Assembly (NCBI GenBank): GCA_947623595.1
Contig: CANQHC010000010.1
Span: forward strand, 1 to 60,256
Origin: an uncultured Clostridia bacterium
Lineage (GTDB): Bacteria; Bacillota; Clostridia; TANB77; CAG-508
Reading direction: 5' to 3'
DNA length: 60,256 nucleotides
A model generated the notes under the pieces. That model made no database searches, was not told the origin of the DNA, and was given only the letters and a program-made list of their open reading frames with translations. Below, piece after piece: positions 29,501 to 38,900 of the stretch; position 1 is the stretch's first letter, and each line of letters opens with the position of its first letter. The position numbers and the translations under genes are program-made.

Positions 29501-30105
29501 GCAACCAATGGAATATCTAACTCTCTTGATATTTCAATTAGTTTTTGATTTGCTAGCACTTGCTCTTTTATTCCATTATTTTGAATTTCTAAATAATAGT
29601 CTTCTCCAAATAAATTTTTAAACCACATTGCAACTTCTTTTGCTTTTTCCATATCATTTGCAAGTATCGCTTGGTTTACTTCTCCTGCTAGACAAGCACT
29701 ACAACATACCAAACCTTCATGATATTTTTCTAAGCATTCATGATCTATTCGAGGTTTATAATAAAAACCTTCAGTATACCCTAAAGAAACTAGCTTAGCT
29801 AAATTTTTATATCCATCATTATTTTTTGCAAGAAGGATGAGATGGCTATATTTTCCATCTATATTTGGATCTTTGTCATGTCTTGAACGTGGTGCAACAT
29901 ATACTTCGCAACCAATGATTGGCTTTACTCCATTTGCTTTGCACGCCTTATAAAAGTCAATTGCTCCGAACATTGCTCCATGGTCTGTAATTGCCATTGC
30001 ATCCATTCCAAGCTCTTTGGCACGAACTGGTAAATCTTTTATTCTATTTGCACCATCTAGTAAACTAAATTCACTATGTATGTGTAAATGTACAAAATTT
30101 GACAT
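26593..30105 (-). CDS. dnaE: DNA polymerase III subunit alpha (DnaE)
   Basis: Replicative DNA polymerase of the C family, 1170 aa. N-terminal PHP domain (FVHLHIHSEFSLLDGANRI and MDAMAITDHGAMFGAIDFY), palm domain with catalytic aspartates in MPDFDVDFCF and in the upstream GPGRGSGAGSIVAY region, fingers with PRQASTHACGIVI, a helix-hairpin-helix region with IKNVG, and a C-terminal OB domain (VIYAGIISSVKKKYT). Firmicutes usually also carry PolC for leading-strand synthesis; that gene is not in the window. The coding sequence ends shortly before a small membrane-protein gene. No polymerase motif is missing. Confidence 0.96.
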   Translation of the reverse strand: MSNFVHLHIHSEFSLLDGANRIKDLPVRAKELGMDAMAITDHGAMFGAIDFYKACKANGVKPIIGCEVYVAPRSRHDKDPNIDGKYSHLILLAKNNDGYKNLAKLVSLGYTEGFYYKPRIDHECLEKYHEGLVCCSACLAGEVNQAILANDMEKAKEVAMWFKNLFGEDYYLEIQNNGIKEQVLANQKLIEISRELDIPLVATNDAHYLKREDAYNHEVLLCIQTGKRMTDADRMRFETDELYVKSPEEMADYFRNVPDAIENTVKIADKCNVEFEFGHTILPNYDVPEEFKTHYDFLENETMKGLKARYGEEISDEILERTKYELSVIKKMGYVDYFLIVWDYIHFAKTHDIPVGPGRGSGAGSIVAYSIGITDIDPIKYNLIFERFLNPERISMPDFDVDFCFEKRGKVIEYVEKQYGKDHVSQIITFGTMSARMVIRDVARVLDVPYAEADKLAKMIPNEIHITIKKAMEQNRELKELYENSEEIKKLLDIAMALEGMPRQASTHACGIVITKEPVVNYVPLYVREGAISTQYIMTTLEELGLLKMDFLGLRTLTVIQDTIDLVKINKNINVEFDKEMNDPKVYKLWQNGESVGIFQFESQGMTNFMKELKPDCLEDIIAGVSLYRPGPMDQIPRYIANKKDPEHAVYTHPSLKPILEVTYGCMVYQEQVMQIVRDLAGYSLGRADLVRRAMGKKKLDVMAKEREIFIHGQEDEQGNIIVPGCVRNGIDEQSANRIFDEMAEFAKYAFNKSHAAAYAVVSYRTAFLKAYYPTEFMAAMLNSFLGNLDKVPGYIEECKRLGIEILKPDINKSDTKFTVENNQIRFGMGSIKNVGNSAVEEIVKIRKEGGEFKDFSDFCERIQNSQVNKRCIESLIKAGAFDSLGQTRKTLMASFEKIIDSINDSSKKSFAGQVSMFDLGNSNQNDEIKGMKYQYMVLPEYLPKEMLSMEKEMLGIYISGHPLEPMRAQIEAKTNINTIKLRELSEKSQTEEISMDENINTTNKEEFKDGQSVIYAGIISSVKKKYTKSNKLMAFITVEDLYGSAEIIVFESCYQSCSNILMNDNIVLIEGRLSIREDEEPKIVARTITEFSEIKKKIFKLNITNLSESTREKLKGAIYFFSGENNNMPMQIQNGEKIDITKSGIYMTPEILLQFQELIGKENAIISEQ

Positions 30106-30176
30106 TATTCTTTCCTCTTTTAACTTATTTTCTTGTATTATATTACATTTCTTATAAAAAATAAAATAATAATATT

Positions 30177-31619
30177 TTACATCTTCTCTGCTAATATTCT
30201 TGCCATTTGTATTCCTGATGCTGATGCCATCATTAAGCCTCTTGTCATTCCACCACCATCACCAATTGAATATAAGCCTTTTACACTTGATTCAAAATGA
30301 TTATCTATTACAACTTGATTACTATAAAATTTAATTTCTGGAGCGTAAAGTAAATTATCCGGATCTGCAAATCCTTCCACTATCTTATCCATACTACGAA
30401 TAAAGTTTAAAATATCTGTCATGGTACGATACCCAATAGCATATGTAATATCTCCTGGTACAGCTGACTTTAATGTTGGAACAACACTGTTTTTATTTAG
30501 CTCTTGCTCCCATGTTCTTTTTCCACGATAAATATCTCCTAACCTTTGTACTAAAATATTTCCAGCACCTAATTCATTTAGATTTTTAGCAACATTTCTT
30601 CCATAATCAATTGGTTTATTAAATGGATATGTAAAATGATGCGATACTAAAATTGCTAAATTTGTATTAGTACTTTTCCTTTCTTTATATGAATGACCAT
30701 TTACTAAACTCAAGTTATTATCATATACTTCTGATGCTACAAATCCACTTGGGTTTTGGCAAAATGTTCTTACTTTATCTTTAAATGGATTTGGTTTTCC
30801 AATGAATTTGCCTTCATACATATACTTATTAATATCTTTCATTATTTCATCTGGAAGTTCATAGCGAACCCCTATGTCTACAACACCAGCAGTTGTTTTT
30901 ATTTGATGCTTTTCGCACATATTAACAAGCCAGTTTGCTCCTTTTCTTCCCACTGCTAAAACAACATTGTTAGCATAAATTTCTTCTAATTGAACATCTT
31001 CCTCAGTTAACTGATTAGCCGGCTTTACTTTTACACCTTTTATCTCATTTTTTTCTATTATTAAATCACTTACAATTGTTTGGTATCTCATCTCAATATT
31101 ATGTTCCTGTAAATAATCTTCTAACTTTTTATATAGTTCATGAGCTTTTTCTGTTCCTAAGTGACGTATTGGTATATTTATTAAATTTATTCCTTCTTTT
31201 TTGGCTTTATCATAAATTTTTTTAATTTCATCTTTATGTTCTGTTCCTTCTAGTTTTGGATCTGCTCCAAATTTTAAATATATTTTATCAGCATAATCAA
31301 TTAATTCTTTTGTTTTTGGTACTCCTATATATTCATGTAAAATACCACCTATGTATATATCATCGTCTTCTTTATTGTATAGTGATAATTTTCCATCTGA
31401 AAATGCTCCAGCTCCTGAAAAACCACTAGTAATATTGCAAAAAGGTTTGCATTTTATACAATTACCAGTTTTATCAATTGGGCAATATCTATCTTCAACC
31501 TTTCTTCCTTGCTCTATTAGTAAAATCTTTTTATCTTTATGTAACTGAATTAATTCATATGCTAGAAATATGGAACTTGGTCCCATTCCAACTACAATAA
31601 TATCATATTTTTCTTTCAT
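30177..31619 (-). CDS. FAD-dependent oxidoreductase (COG2509-type)
   Basis: 480 aa. An N-terminal dinucleotide-binding motif (IIVVGMGPSSIFLAYEL) and a C-terminal flavin-binding motif (GLYSIGDGGGMTRGLMMASA) match the uncharacterised FAD-dependent dehydrogenase family. A cysteine cluster near residues 47-65 (CPIDKTGNCIKCKPFC) could hold an Fe-S centre or form disulfides. The reaction is unknown. The gene is 17 bases downstream of addA on the same strand and probably shares its transcript, although no link in function is evident. Confidence 0.85.
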   Translation of the reverse strand: MKEKYDIIVVGMGPSSIFLAYELIQLHKDKKILLIEQGRKVEDRYCPIDKTGNCIKCKPFCNITSGFSGAGAFSDGKLSLYNKEDDDIYIGGILHEYIGVPKTKELIDYADKIYLKFGADPKLEGTEHKDEIKKIYDKAKKEGINLINIPIRHLGTEKAHELYKKLEDYLQEHNIEMRYQTIVSDLIIEKNEIKGVKVKPANQLTEEDVQLEEIYANNVVLAVGRKGANWLVNMCEKHQIKTTAGVVDIGVRYELPDEIMKDINKYMYEGKFIGKPNPFKDKVRTFCQNPSGFVASEVYDNNLSLVNGHSYKERKSTNTNLAILVSHHFTYPFNKPIDYGRNVAKNLNELGAGNILVQRLGDIYRGKRTWEQELNKNSVVPTLKSAVPGDITYAIGYRTMTDILNFIRSMDKIVEGFADPDNLLYAPEIKFYSNQVVIDNHFESSVKGLYSIGDGGGMTRGLMMASASGIQMARILAEKM

Positions 31620-31635
31620 AACTTTTTCTCCTTTT

Positions 31636-34600
31636 TTATTTTTCTCTTAATAAATATAATTCAGCTTTTGTTACCTTTCTTTTTAATGATTTTTCTAATG
31701 CTTGTTTATAAATTTCTAATTGTATTTTGTATTTTTCTTGTATTTTTTCTTTTGCATCAGGCTCGTTTCCTATATAGTCTGTTTTAAAGTCAATTAGAAT
31801 TAGTTCATCTTTTTGATTTATATAGTACAAATCTATAATACCTTGTACTAAAATATTTTTATTCGAATTGCCCTCTTTAGCTTCCTTTATAACTTCTATT
31901 GCTGGTATGCTAATATAAAAAGGCTGTTCTTTATGAATTTCTTTTGCAGTTTTTAAATCCTTAAATAAGTCTGATTGTGTATAATTATAAATAAGTTCTA
32001 TATCAATAGCTTCCGCTTCTTTTTCTGTAATAATTTCTTTTTCTACTAAATTTTGTATTAATTCTTTAATATTTTCTCTTGTATAATTTTTTCTTTCATC
32101 TAATTTTTGAATGCATAAATGTGCTAAAGTTCCTTTTTTGGCATTTGAAATTATTTCTTTTTCTTGTAAAAATTTTGGTTTTATTTCTTTAAAAGAATTA
32201 TTTTTTGATACTTTATCTTTTATATTTTTTTCTTCTATATCTTGTATTTCTTCTATATTTTCTACTTCAATACCTTGTATTTCTTCTGTATTTTCTACTT
32301 CTTCTAGTTTCATCTTTTCTTGTTTAATATTAGTTACAGAAGTTTTTGTTGGTAATTTAGTATCAACTAAGTATGAATATTTCCATTCTAATATTTCTTT
32401 TAGTTTTTCTTGTTCTTTACTACTTGTTTCTTTTTCTAAATTATTCTTAATTATTTCTTTTATATCTACCTCTTCTGTTTCTTCTTTATTTTTTAATGTC
32501 ATTAATAAATCCTTTTTTGGATATGTAGTTAATGTAACAATTTTTTCTAGTGGCATTTTTTCCCCTTTTAAGGTAATTGCTTTTCTTTTTCCTAATAGAT
32601 AAACATACAATAACCAGTCTAAATATGATTTTCCTTTTTGTACTAGTTTATAATCTAATTTCATATTTTCTTCAGGAAGTATGTATAAATCAAATTCTTT
32701 TTGTTTTTTATCCCATTCTTTTTGAAAATCGTTAATTCTTCCTACTATAAATAATTTTTCTTTTGCTCTTGTTAAAGCAACATATAAAATTCTTTCTTCT
32801 TCTGAAATAGTTTCTTGTTTCATTCTTAACTTTATTGCTTCTTTTGCTACAGTATTATATTTAATTCTTTTTTCACTATCTATAAAAGTTGGACCAAAAC
32901 CAATATCTTGGTGAAGTAATATAATTTCATTTAAGTCTTGCAAGTTAAATCTTTTTTGAGTACTGCATAAGAATACTACTGGAAATTCCAATCCTTTACT
33001 TTTGTGAATACTCATAATACGAACAACGTCTTCATTTTCACCAATTAGTTTAGCAGATGATAAATCTCCTTTTTGTTTTTTTAGTTTTTCTATAAAATTG
33101 ACAAAGTTAAATAGCCCCTTATAACTTGCTGTCTCATATTGTTTTGCTTTTTCAAATAATGTTTTCAAATTTGCTTGCCTCATAGCACCATTAGGAAGTA
33201 AGCCTACATATTGATAATATCCTGTATCTAGATAAATTTGCCATATTAATTCATCCAATGCCATATATTTTTCTTGTTCTTTCCATTTTTGTAGTTTTTC
33301 TATTAATTTTTCAATCTTTTGTTTTAAATTATCTTCTGCTGAAATTCTCGCTTTTAATAATGCTTCATAAAAGCTACAATTTCTATCAGTTAGCCTTATA
33401 CTTATTAAATCATTGTCTGTAAAATTACCTATTATTGACCTTAATACTACAACTAAAGGAATGTCTTGTAGTGGATTATCTATGATTTTTAAAACAGATA
33501 AAATTGTTTCAATTTCTACTGTTTCTAAATAAGATGTTGAACTATCACTAAATACAGGTATATTCAAATCTGTTAATTCTTTTTCATAAATTGGTGCTAA
33601 TGAAGATACTGATCTTAACAATATAACAATATCTTTAGGTTTTATTGGCCTATATCCTTTCTTTCTATCAAAAACCATATAATTACTTTGTAATAATTGC
33701 TGAATCTTATTTGCCACAAATCTAGCTTCTAAAACTTCATTTTCTATTCTTTCAGTTTCTTCTTCCTCATTTTCTTCCTCATCATCCTTGAAAGCTGTAA
33801 TAGATTCATCTTCTTTTAAATCTATTATCATCATTTCAGCTATTCCTGCATAATTTTTCTTCGTTGGTTCATCTTCTCTGTTTTTTATTTCAGATTCTAA
33901 TTCAGGATAGTTAGCTCCATAATTTAAGTACTCTGTTTCATTATATAGTATATTTCCAACTTCTTTTGTCATAATAGCTTCAAATACTAGGTTTGTAAAA
34001 TCTAGTACATTTTGCCTACTTCTAAAATTGCGAAATAACTGTATTTTTAAATTATCATTTTCTCCTTTTTCTTCCTTTATTTTATAAACTTCATATTTAT
34101 CTAAAAATAATTCAGGTCTTGCTTGCCTAAACCTATAAATACTTTGTTTTACATCTCCTACCATAAAAATATTGTTTCCACGAGATATGCTAGTTAATAT
34201 AGTTTCTTGTACCAAATTACTATCTTGATATTCATCAATTGCAATTTCTAAAAATTTTTCCTGATATTTTTTAGCTACTTGAGTTGGTTTATTATCTTCT
34301 CCAACTAAAATTTTTAATGCAAAATGTTCAATGTCATTAAAATCAATACAATTCTTTTCTCTTTTATTTTCTGCAAAATTTTTTGAGAACTCTAAAACTA
34401 AATCAGATAAATTTTTCAAAATTGGAAACATTTTTTTAAAGTCATTACATATTGCTGATGAATCTTTACTCACTATTGGAAGTATTTTTTCTTTTATTCT
34501 TTTCTTTATTGAATCTCTTACTTTTTTAGCTTCTTCTTTTAATTCTAAAATAACTTTACTATCAGATGACCATTTTTTAAAATTAATACTATTTAATTTT

Positions 34601-35418
34601 AAAACTGTTTGATTCCATGAGTCTGATGCATCTATAATATCATTTAGAGATATTATATCTTCTGATATTGTTTGAGTAAATTTTGCAAGTTCTATATAGT
34701 TTTGCATTGTATTTTTTATATTTTTCAATTGTAAGACCATTGCTTCTATTTCTTCTCTTACATATTGTAATAAAATTTTTCCCCATATAGTTTGGCTAAA
34801 ATCTTGCATATTTACATTATTTTTAAAAATATCCAAATTATTTTCGATCCATTTTTGAGGGAATGGACTACTTTGTATAAAGTCATATATTGTAAAAACT
34901 AATTCCTGTAAATTCTCATCTCCTTTATACTTAGTAAATGTTTCTAAAAGTTGTATAAACTTTTCATCATTTTCTTCATATTTTTTTTCGAATAATTCAT
35001 CTATTGTATCCTGTTTTAATAATGCAATTTCAGCTGTATCTGCTATTCTAAAATTGCTTGGCATATCTATTTCATAAAAATGATTGCGAATTACTTCTAA
35101 ACAAAATGCATGTATAGTACATATACTTGCTTTATTTAATAAAGTAATTTGCCTTTGTAAATGCATATTTTCTGGTTCTGTTTCTAGCTTTTTATATATT
35201 GCTTCTAATATTCTTTCTCTCATTTCACTTGCTGCAGCATTTGTAAATGTTACTACTAGCATTTTATGAATATCTATTTTTTCATCAATTATTTTATGAA
35301 TTATTCTCTCTACAAGCACAGCAGTTTTACCACTACCTGCGGCAGCAGCTACTAATATGTTTGATCCTTTTTCTTCTATTGCTTGTAATTGTTCATTAGT
35401 CCATTTTACTTCTGACAT
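31636..35418 (-). CDS. addA: ATP-dependent helicase/nuclease subunit AddA
   Basis: UvrD-type helicase fused to a RecB-like nuclease, 1260 aa; with AddB it resects double-strand breaks. Walker A AAAAGSGKTAVLVERI is near residue 25, motif II is IDEYQDSN, motif V/VI include MSIHKSKGLEFPVVF and YVALTRAKEKL, and the C-terminal nuclease motif is LILIDFKTDYIG. Unusually, addB is not upstream: the next gene on that side is spoIIQ, which has its own terminator. addB must be elsewhere if present. The linker (about 1060-1100) has short VENIEEIQ repeats. Confidence 0.95.
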   Translation of the reverse strand: MSEVKWTNEQLQAIEEKGSNILVAAAAGSGKTAVLVERIIHKIIDEKIDIHKMLVVTFTNAAASEMRERILEAIYKKLETEPENMHLQRQITLLNKASICTIHAFCLEVIRNHFYEIDMPSNFRIADTAEIALLKQDTIDELFEKKYEENDEKFIQLLETFTKYKGDENLQELVFTIYDFIQSSPFPQKWIENNLDIFKNNVNMQDFSQTIWGKILLQYVREEIEAMVLQLKNIKNTMQNYIELAKFTQTISEDIISLNDIIDASDSWNQTVLKLNSINFKKWSSDSKVILELKEEAKKVRDSIKKRIKEKILPIVSKDSSAICNDFKKMFPILKNLSDLVLEFSKNFAENKREKNCIDFNDIEHFALKILVGEDNKPTQVAKKYQEKFLEIAIDEYQDSNLVQETILTSISRGNNIFMVGDVKQSIYRFRQARPELFLDKYEVYKIKEEKGENDNLKIQLFRNFRSRQNVLDFTNLVFEAIMTKEVGNILYNETEYLNYGANYPELESEIKNREDEPTKKNYAGIAEMMIIDLKEDESITAFKDDEEENEEEETERIENEVLEARFVANKIQQLLQSNYMVFDRKKGYRPIKPKDIVILLRSVSSLAPIYEKELTDLNIPVFSDSSTSYLETVEIETILSVLKIIDNPLQDIPLVVVLRSIIGNFTDNDLISIRLTDRNCSFYEALLKARISAEDNLKQKIEKLIEKLQKWKEQEKYMALDELIWQIYLDTGYYQYVGLLPNGAMRQANLKTLFEKAKQYETASYKGLFNFVNFIEKLKKQKGDLSSAKLIGENEDVVRIMSIHKSKGLEFPVVFLCSTQKRFNLQDLNEIILLHQDIGFGPTFIDSEKRIKYNTVAKEAIKLRMKQETISEEERILYVALTRAKEKLFIVGRINDFQKEWDKKQKEFDLYILPEENMKLDYKLVQKGKSYLDWLLYVYLLGKRKAITLKGEKMPLEKIVTLTTYPKKDLLMTLKNKEETEEVDIKEIIKNNLEKETSSKEQEKLKEILEWKYSYLVDTKLPTKTSVTNIKQEKMKLEEVENTEEIQGIEVENIEEIQDIEEKNIKDKVSKNNSFKEIKPKFLQEKEIISNAKKGTLAHLCIQKLDERKNYTRENIKELIQNLVEKEIITEKEAEAIDIELIYNYTQSDLFKDLKTAKEIHKEQPFYISIPAIEVIKEAKEGNSNKNILVQGIIDLYYINQKDELILIDFKTDYIGNEPDAKEKIQEKYKIQLEIYKQALEKSLKRKVTKAELYLLREK

Positions 35419-35546
35419 AATTTACTCCTTATTATTTTTTACGAACTTATTATATCTTACAACAAAAGAGTTTTCAACGTTTTTTAAATTGTATTTAGAA
35501 AAATAGCTAATATGTTTGCAATGAAAAAGATTGTCATGCTTTGCCT

Positions 35547-35577
35547 AAAAAAACAAACCCTAGATTTTCTAGGATTT
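35547..35577 (-). terminator. terminator of spoIIQ
   Basis: A 10-bp stem (AAATCCTAGA/TCTAGGGTTT, with one G-T pair) is followed by GTTTTTTT on the minus strand, 33 bases past the spoIIQ stop. Confidence 0.85.
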
Positions 35578-35609
35578 ATTTTTTCATCTATTAAATTAGA
35601 ATTATTTGC

Positions 35610-36488
35610 TTAATTTAGATATAGCTCAGGGTCTTGCTGTTCATTATCTTTTAATAGCTCAAAATGTAAATGTGGTTCTTCAGAAATTTCAAAAGCTCCG
35701 CTGTTACCTATTGTTCCTATGCTTTGCCCTTGTTTTACTTCTTCTCCTTCGTGGACAAATTCTGTTGATAAAAGATTTGCATACACAGTTTTAAATCCAT
35801 TAACATGTTCTATTGTTACAGTTAGCCCATAGCGTGGATCGTTTTTTATTGAAGTTATAGTTCCTTCTGCTGATGCTTTTACAACAGTTGTTTTATCAGC
35901 TTGAATATCAATTCCATTATGTGTTGTCCAAACATCTAATGTACTAGAATATATTAGTTTACTATCTGCAAATTCTTTCATAATATCTCCAGAAACAGGC
36001 ATTTGAAATTCTGGGTCTGGTAATTTTTCTTCTTCTACCTTTTCTTGTGTTTTATTAGTTGTTTCCTCCGTTTTAGTTTGTTCTTTTTTATTTTCTTCTT
36101 TTTTTGAACTTGTTGCAGATTTTTTTTGTGCTACACTACTAGTATTTATTGCAACTTTTGTAGTTTTTTCAACTGTATTATTATTTTCTTTTTCTTCTAT
36201 ACTGTTTTCATCAGTTTGGTTATTTTGCTCTTCCGTATTTTCCATGTTTTGCATTTCATTTACACTTCTTCCATATGGGGTACTTGTTTCTTCTGCTCTA
36301 ATTGTACCTATAGAATTATTATTTAATTGACCAAGTTGTTGTTCTGAACTATTTAGCTTATTTGTATAAACTAAAAATGTAATAACAAAAACAATTACTG
36401 CTAATGCTAGTACACTTCCTGTAATATATAACATTTTCTTTGTATCCATCTCATCCTCTACTTGCCTTCTTCTACTTTCTCTCCTCAT
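35610..36488 (-). CDS. spoIIQ: SpoIIQ-like M23 (LytM) endopeptidase-domain protein
   Basis: 292 aa. Cytoplasmic basic N-terminus, one membrane helix (about 20-41), an acidic/Lys linker with a KKEENKKEQTK tract, and a C-terminal LytM domain (about 170-290). SpoIIQ is made in the forespore and forms the channel with SpoIIIAH during engulfment. Zinc ligands are present (HNGID and HLHFELL). The usual catalytic-histidine segment YxHL reads YANL, so peptidase activity is doubtful, as in other SpoIIQ proteins with altered sites. It lies just downstream of spoIID and sigF. AAGGAGG is 8 bases before the ATG. The name rests on context plus domain layout. Confidence 0.85.
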   Translation of the reverse strand: MRRESRRRQVEDEMDTKKMLYITGSVLALAVIVFVITFLVYTNKLNSSEQQLGQLNNNSIGTIRAEETSTPYGRSVNEMQNMENTEEQNNQTDENSIEEKENNNTVEKTTKVAINTSSVAQKKSATSSKKEENKKEQTKTEETTNKTQEKVEEEKLPDPEFQMPVSGDIMKEFADSKLIYSSTLDVWTTHNGIDIQADKTTVVKASAEGTITSIKNDPRYGLTVTIEHVNGFKTVYANLLSTEFVHEGEEVKQGQSIGTIGNSGAFEISEEPHLHFELLKDNEQQDPELYLN

Positions 36489-36520
36489 AAATAATTCCTC
36501 CTTAATTTTTCATTAGTACC

Positions 36521-36548
36521 ATTATTAACAATTTTGAGAAATTTATAC
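36521..36548 (-). promoter_or_regulatory. candidate sigma-F promoter of spoIIQ
   Basis: Minus strand: GTATA (36548-36544), a 14-base spacer, then GTTAATAAT (36529-36521). This fits the sigma-F/sigma-G pattern GywTA ... GgnAAnAnT with one mismatch. It is 32 bases before the start codon. Forespore sigma-F control of spoIIQ is established in Bacillus. Confidence 0.45.
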
Positions 36549-36556
36549 AAAAAATG

Positions 36557-37564
36557 TTATATATCTTCTATTTTTACTCCAGTATAAAAATGATGAATAA
36601 TATCTTCATAATTCTTTCCTTGTTTTGCTAAACTATTTGCCCCAGTTTGACTCATACCAACGCCATGACCATAACCAATTACTTCAAATTTAATATTTTC
36701 TTTTTCAATTGTTATTTTAAAGTTTGCTGATTTTAGTCCAAATATTGTTCTAATTTCTACACCTGATAATTCAAGATTTCCTATTTTGATTACTTTTATA
36801 CGTTTTCCTTCTGTATACTCTTTGATTTTAATACAATCTTTTTCTTTATAATCGATTTTAAAATTACTATGTACTTTTAAAATTAATTCTTCAAATTTCT
36901 TTTTACTTACAGTAACCTCTGATGCATATTCTGAATATGCATCTTCTCCTGAAGTTTGAACACTTTGTAAATATGGGTAATTACTTCCTCCCCATACATC
37001 TACGGGTGATTCAGTATTTCCACCACTATTAGAATGGAAAAAAGCATTTATCACTTTTCCTTCATATGTAATCATTTTTCCCTGTGTTTCGTTAACACAA
37101 CTTACTATTTTATTCCAGTACTCTTCTCTTGAACTTTCTTTCCATTTTTCCAACCTATCTTTTTTGGAAATCCATGCTTGGCAACAGGCATAATCATCAC
37201 AAATATCCGCTTCTCCATGCTTTTTACTATTTTGAGACATTTTATATAAAGTATAAGTTCTTGCAACAACTGCTTGTGCTTTTAAAGCTTCTTTTTCAAA
37301 ACTTGCAGGCATTTCACTGCTTACAACTCCATATAGATATTCATCAAATGGTAATTCCTCTACTTTATTATCTTTTTTATGTAATAGCTTTACTGTTTTA
37401 TATTTTTTATAATCATATGTTGAATCTACTGTAACTTCGTTTACTTGTATATTTTGGCTTTGAGTAGTTTTAGCTTTTCGGATGGGAAATGGAGAAGTAA
37501 AAAAAATGGGAATGCAAAAACAAATAGCTAAAAAAATCAAAAAATAAATTAAATATTTTTTCAC
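36557..37564 (-). CDS. spoIID: stage II sporulation protein D (lytic transglycosylase)
   Basis: 335 aa. One N-terminal membrane helix (about 4-20) is followed by the SpoIID domain: LPFDEYLYGVVSSEMPASFE (catalytic Glu in SSEMP), ALKAQAVVARTYTLY, and FFHSNSGGNTESPVDVWGG, ending in GYGHGVGMSQTGANSLAKQG. SpoIID cleaves peptidoglycan glycan strands in the mother cell to drive engulfment. The CDDYACCQAW segment keeps the zinc/disulfide cysteines. It is encoded between sigF (57 bases) and spoIIQ (68 bases); in many spore-formers these genes are not all together. Confidence 0.95.
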   Translation of the reverse strand: MKKYLIYFLIFLAICFCIPIFFTSPFPIRKAKTTQSQNIQVNEVTVDSTYDYKKYKTVKLLHKKDNKVEELPFDEYLYGVVSSEMPASFEKEALKAQAVVARTYTLYKMSQNSKKHGEADICDDYACCQAWISKKDRLEKWKESSREEYWNKIVSCVNETQGKMITYEGKVINAFFHSNSGGNTESPVDVWGGSNYPYLQSVQTSGEDAYSEYASEVTVSKKKFEELILKVHSNFKIDYKEKDCIKIKEYTEGKRIKVIKIGNLELSGVEIRTIFGLKSANFKITIEKENIKFEVIGYGHGVGMSQTGANSLAKQGKNYEDIIHHFYTGVKIEDI

Positions 37565-37621
37565 TCTTACTTACATTCCTTTCTTAGGCACAAATATAAT
37601 TGCATCCATTTTTTCATTATT

Positions 37622-38353
37622 CTAGCCAGCTAATTTTATTCTCATTAACTCTAATGTTTTCCTTTCAATTCTAGATACTTGAACTTGCGTAATTCCAAGT
37701 ATTTTTGCAATTTCAGTTTGTGTCTTTCCTTTATAATATCTAAGCATAATAATTTGCTTTTCTTGTTCTTTTAAACTTTGAATTATTTGCTTTATGCATA
37801 ATTTGTTTGTAATCATAGTTGCCTCATCTATGCCAACTGACATTTTATCGATTAGTGCAATTCCATCTTCTGAATCTTCATATAATTGTTCATCAATAGA
37901 ATGTACTGGTTGAAATGCTTCTAAAGCTAGTGCTAATTCTTCTTTAGATGTTTGCATTTTCTTTGCTAATTCTTCTATTTTTATTTCATGCCCACTTTTC
38001 CTATAATATTCTTTTTTTATCTCCATTGCTTTTATCGCCATCTCCTTTAAGCTCCTGCTTATTTTTATTGGTCCATTATCTCTAATATATCTTTTTACTT
38101 CTCCTAAAATATATGGAACTGCATAGGTAGATAATCTTACTGCAAATTCACTATCAAATCTCTTAATACATTTAATAAATCCCATCATACCAACTTGGTA
38201 TAAATCTTCTAATTCATAGCCTCTATCTTGAAAACGTTTAACAATACTCCAGATAAGTCCATTGTTTTTTTCTATTAAATTTGTCATTGCTTCTTGGTCA
38301 CCCTGTTGCGCTTTTATGATATCTTGAGTTTGATTTTCAAATTCTTCCTGCAT
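37622..38353 (-). CDS. sigF: RNA polymerase sigma factor, sporulation-specific (SigF)
   Basis: 243 aa, sigma-70 family without region 1. Region 2 includes ELEDLYQVGMMGFIKCIKRF and LSTYAVPYILGEVKRYIRDN. Region 4 has the helix-turn-helix QTEIAKILGITQVQVSRIE. SigF and SigG are alike; position right after spoIIAA-spoIIAB identifies SigF. It starts the forespore programme after septation, when SpoIIAB releases it. The gap to spoIIAB is 28 bases. Length and regions are complete. Confidence 0.94.
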   Translation of the reverse strand: MQEEFENQTQDIIKAQQGDQEAMTNLIEKNNGLIWSIVKRFQDRGYELEDLYQVGMMGFIKCIKRFDSEFAVRLSTYAVPYILGEVKRYIRDNGPIKISRSLKEMAIKAMEIKKEYYRKSGHEIKIEELAKKMQTSKEELALALEAFQPVHSIDEQLYEDSEDGIALIDKMSVGIDEATMITNKLCIKQIIQSLKEQEKQIIMLRYYKGKTQTEIAKILGITQVQVSRIERKTLELMRIKLAG

Positions 38354-38381
38354 GAAAAATGCCTCCTACATTATTAAATTA

Positions 38382-38858
38382 TTAATTTATTAGAGCATTT
38401 TCTTTTTCATCTATTTCTTCCGATTCTTCTTTTTTTATTTTCTTCCTCATAATTACTTTTGTACCAATCCCTACAACAGAATGAATTTCTACTTCATCCA
38501 TAAAGCTTTCCATTATTGTAAAACCCATTCCAGATCTTTCTAGATTTCCTTTTGTTGTATAAAGTGGCTTTCTTGCAAGTTCAACATCTTCTATTCCTAT
38601 TCCATTATCTGAAATTTCAATTTCAATAATATTTTGCATTAATGTAGCTTTTACTTTAACCATTCCCTCTTCATTTTCATAACCATGAATTATGCAGTTT
38701 GTAACAGCCTCTGATACTGCTGTTTTTATATCAGCTATCTCTTCTATAGTTGGGTCTAACTGTGCAGCAAATGCTGCTACCGTAATACGAGCAAAAGCTT
38801 CATTATTTGATTTACTTAAAAAATTAAGTTCCATTTCATTATCATACCTACTTTTCAC
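38382..38858 (-). CDS. spoIIAB: anti-sigma F factor / serine kinase SpoIIAB
   Basis: 158 aa GHKL-type ATPase. It holds SigF inactive and phosphorylates SpoIIAA. The N box [15 protein letters not shown]1 SDNGIGIED and G2 [15 protein letters not shown] are all present, with [15 protein letters not shown] before them, as in Bacillus. The start is uncertain: a GTG at 38858 gives eight residues ahead of an ATG at 38834 that aligns better with known SpoIIAB, and neither has a strong ribosome-binding site. An 82-base gap with a hairpin separates it from spoIIAA; in Bacillus the two genes are directly adjacent. Confidence 0.93.
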   Translation of the reverse strand: MKSRYDNEMELNFLSKSNNEAFARITVAAFAAQLDPTIEEIADIKTAVSEAVTNCIIHGYENEEGMVKVKATLMQNIIEIEISDNGIGIEDVELARKPLYTTKGNLERSGMGFTIMESFMDEVEIHSVVGIGTKVIMRKKIKKEESEEIDEKENALIN

Positions 38859-38870
38859 TTTTATTTTTGA

Positions 38871-38900
38871 GGATTAGCTAGATTGCTATCTAGACAATCC
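38871..38900. other. inverted repeat between spoIIAA and spoIIAB
   Basis: Arms GGATTAGCTAGAT and ATCTAGACAATCC pair at 11 of 13 positions around a 4-base loop. There is no T run on the minus strand, so it is not a classical terminator. Confidence 0.6.

Noticed and set aside
32111..32602. 163-codon plus-strand ORF within addA
   Set aside because: It is antisense to a conserved addA linker and low in complexity (Ser/Phe-rich), as expected from an AT-rich reverse frame.
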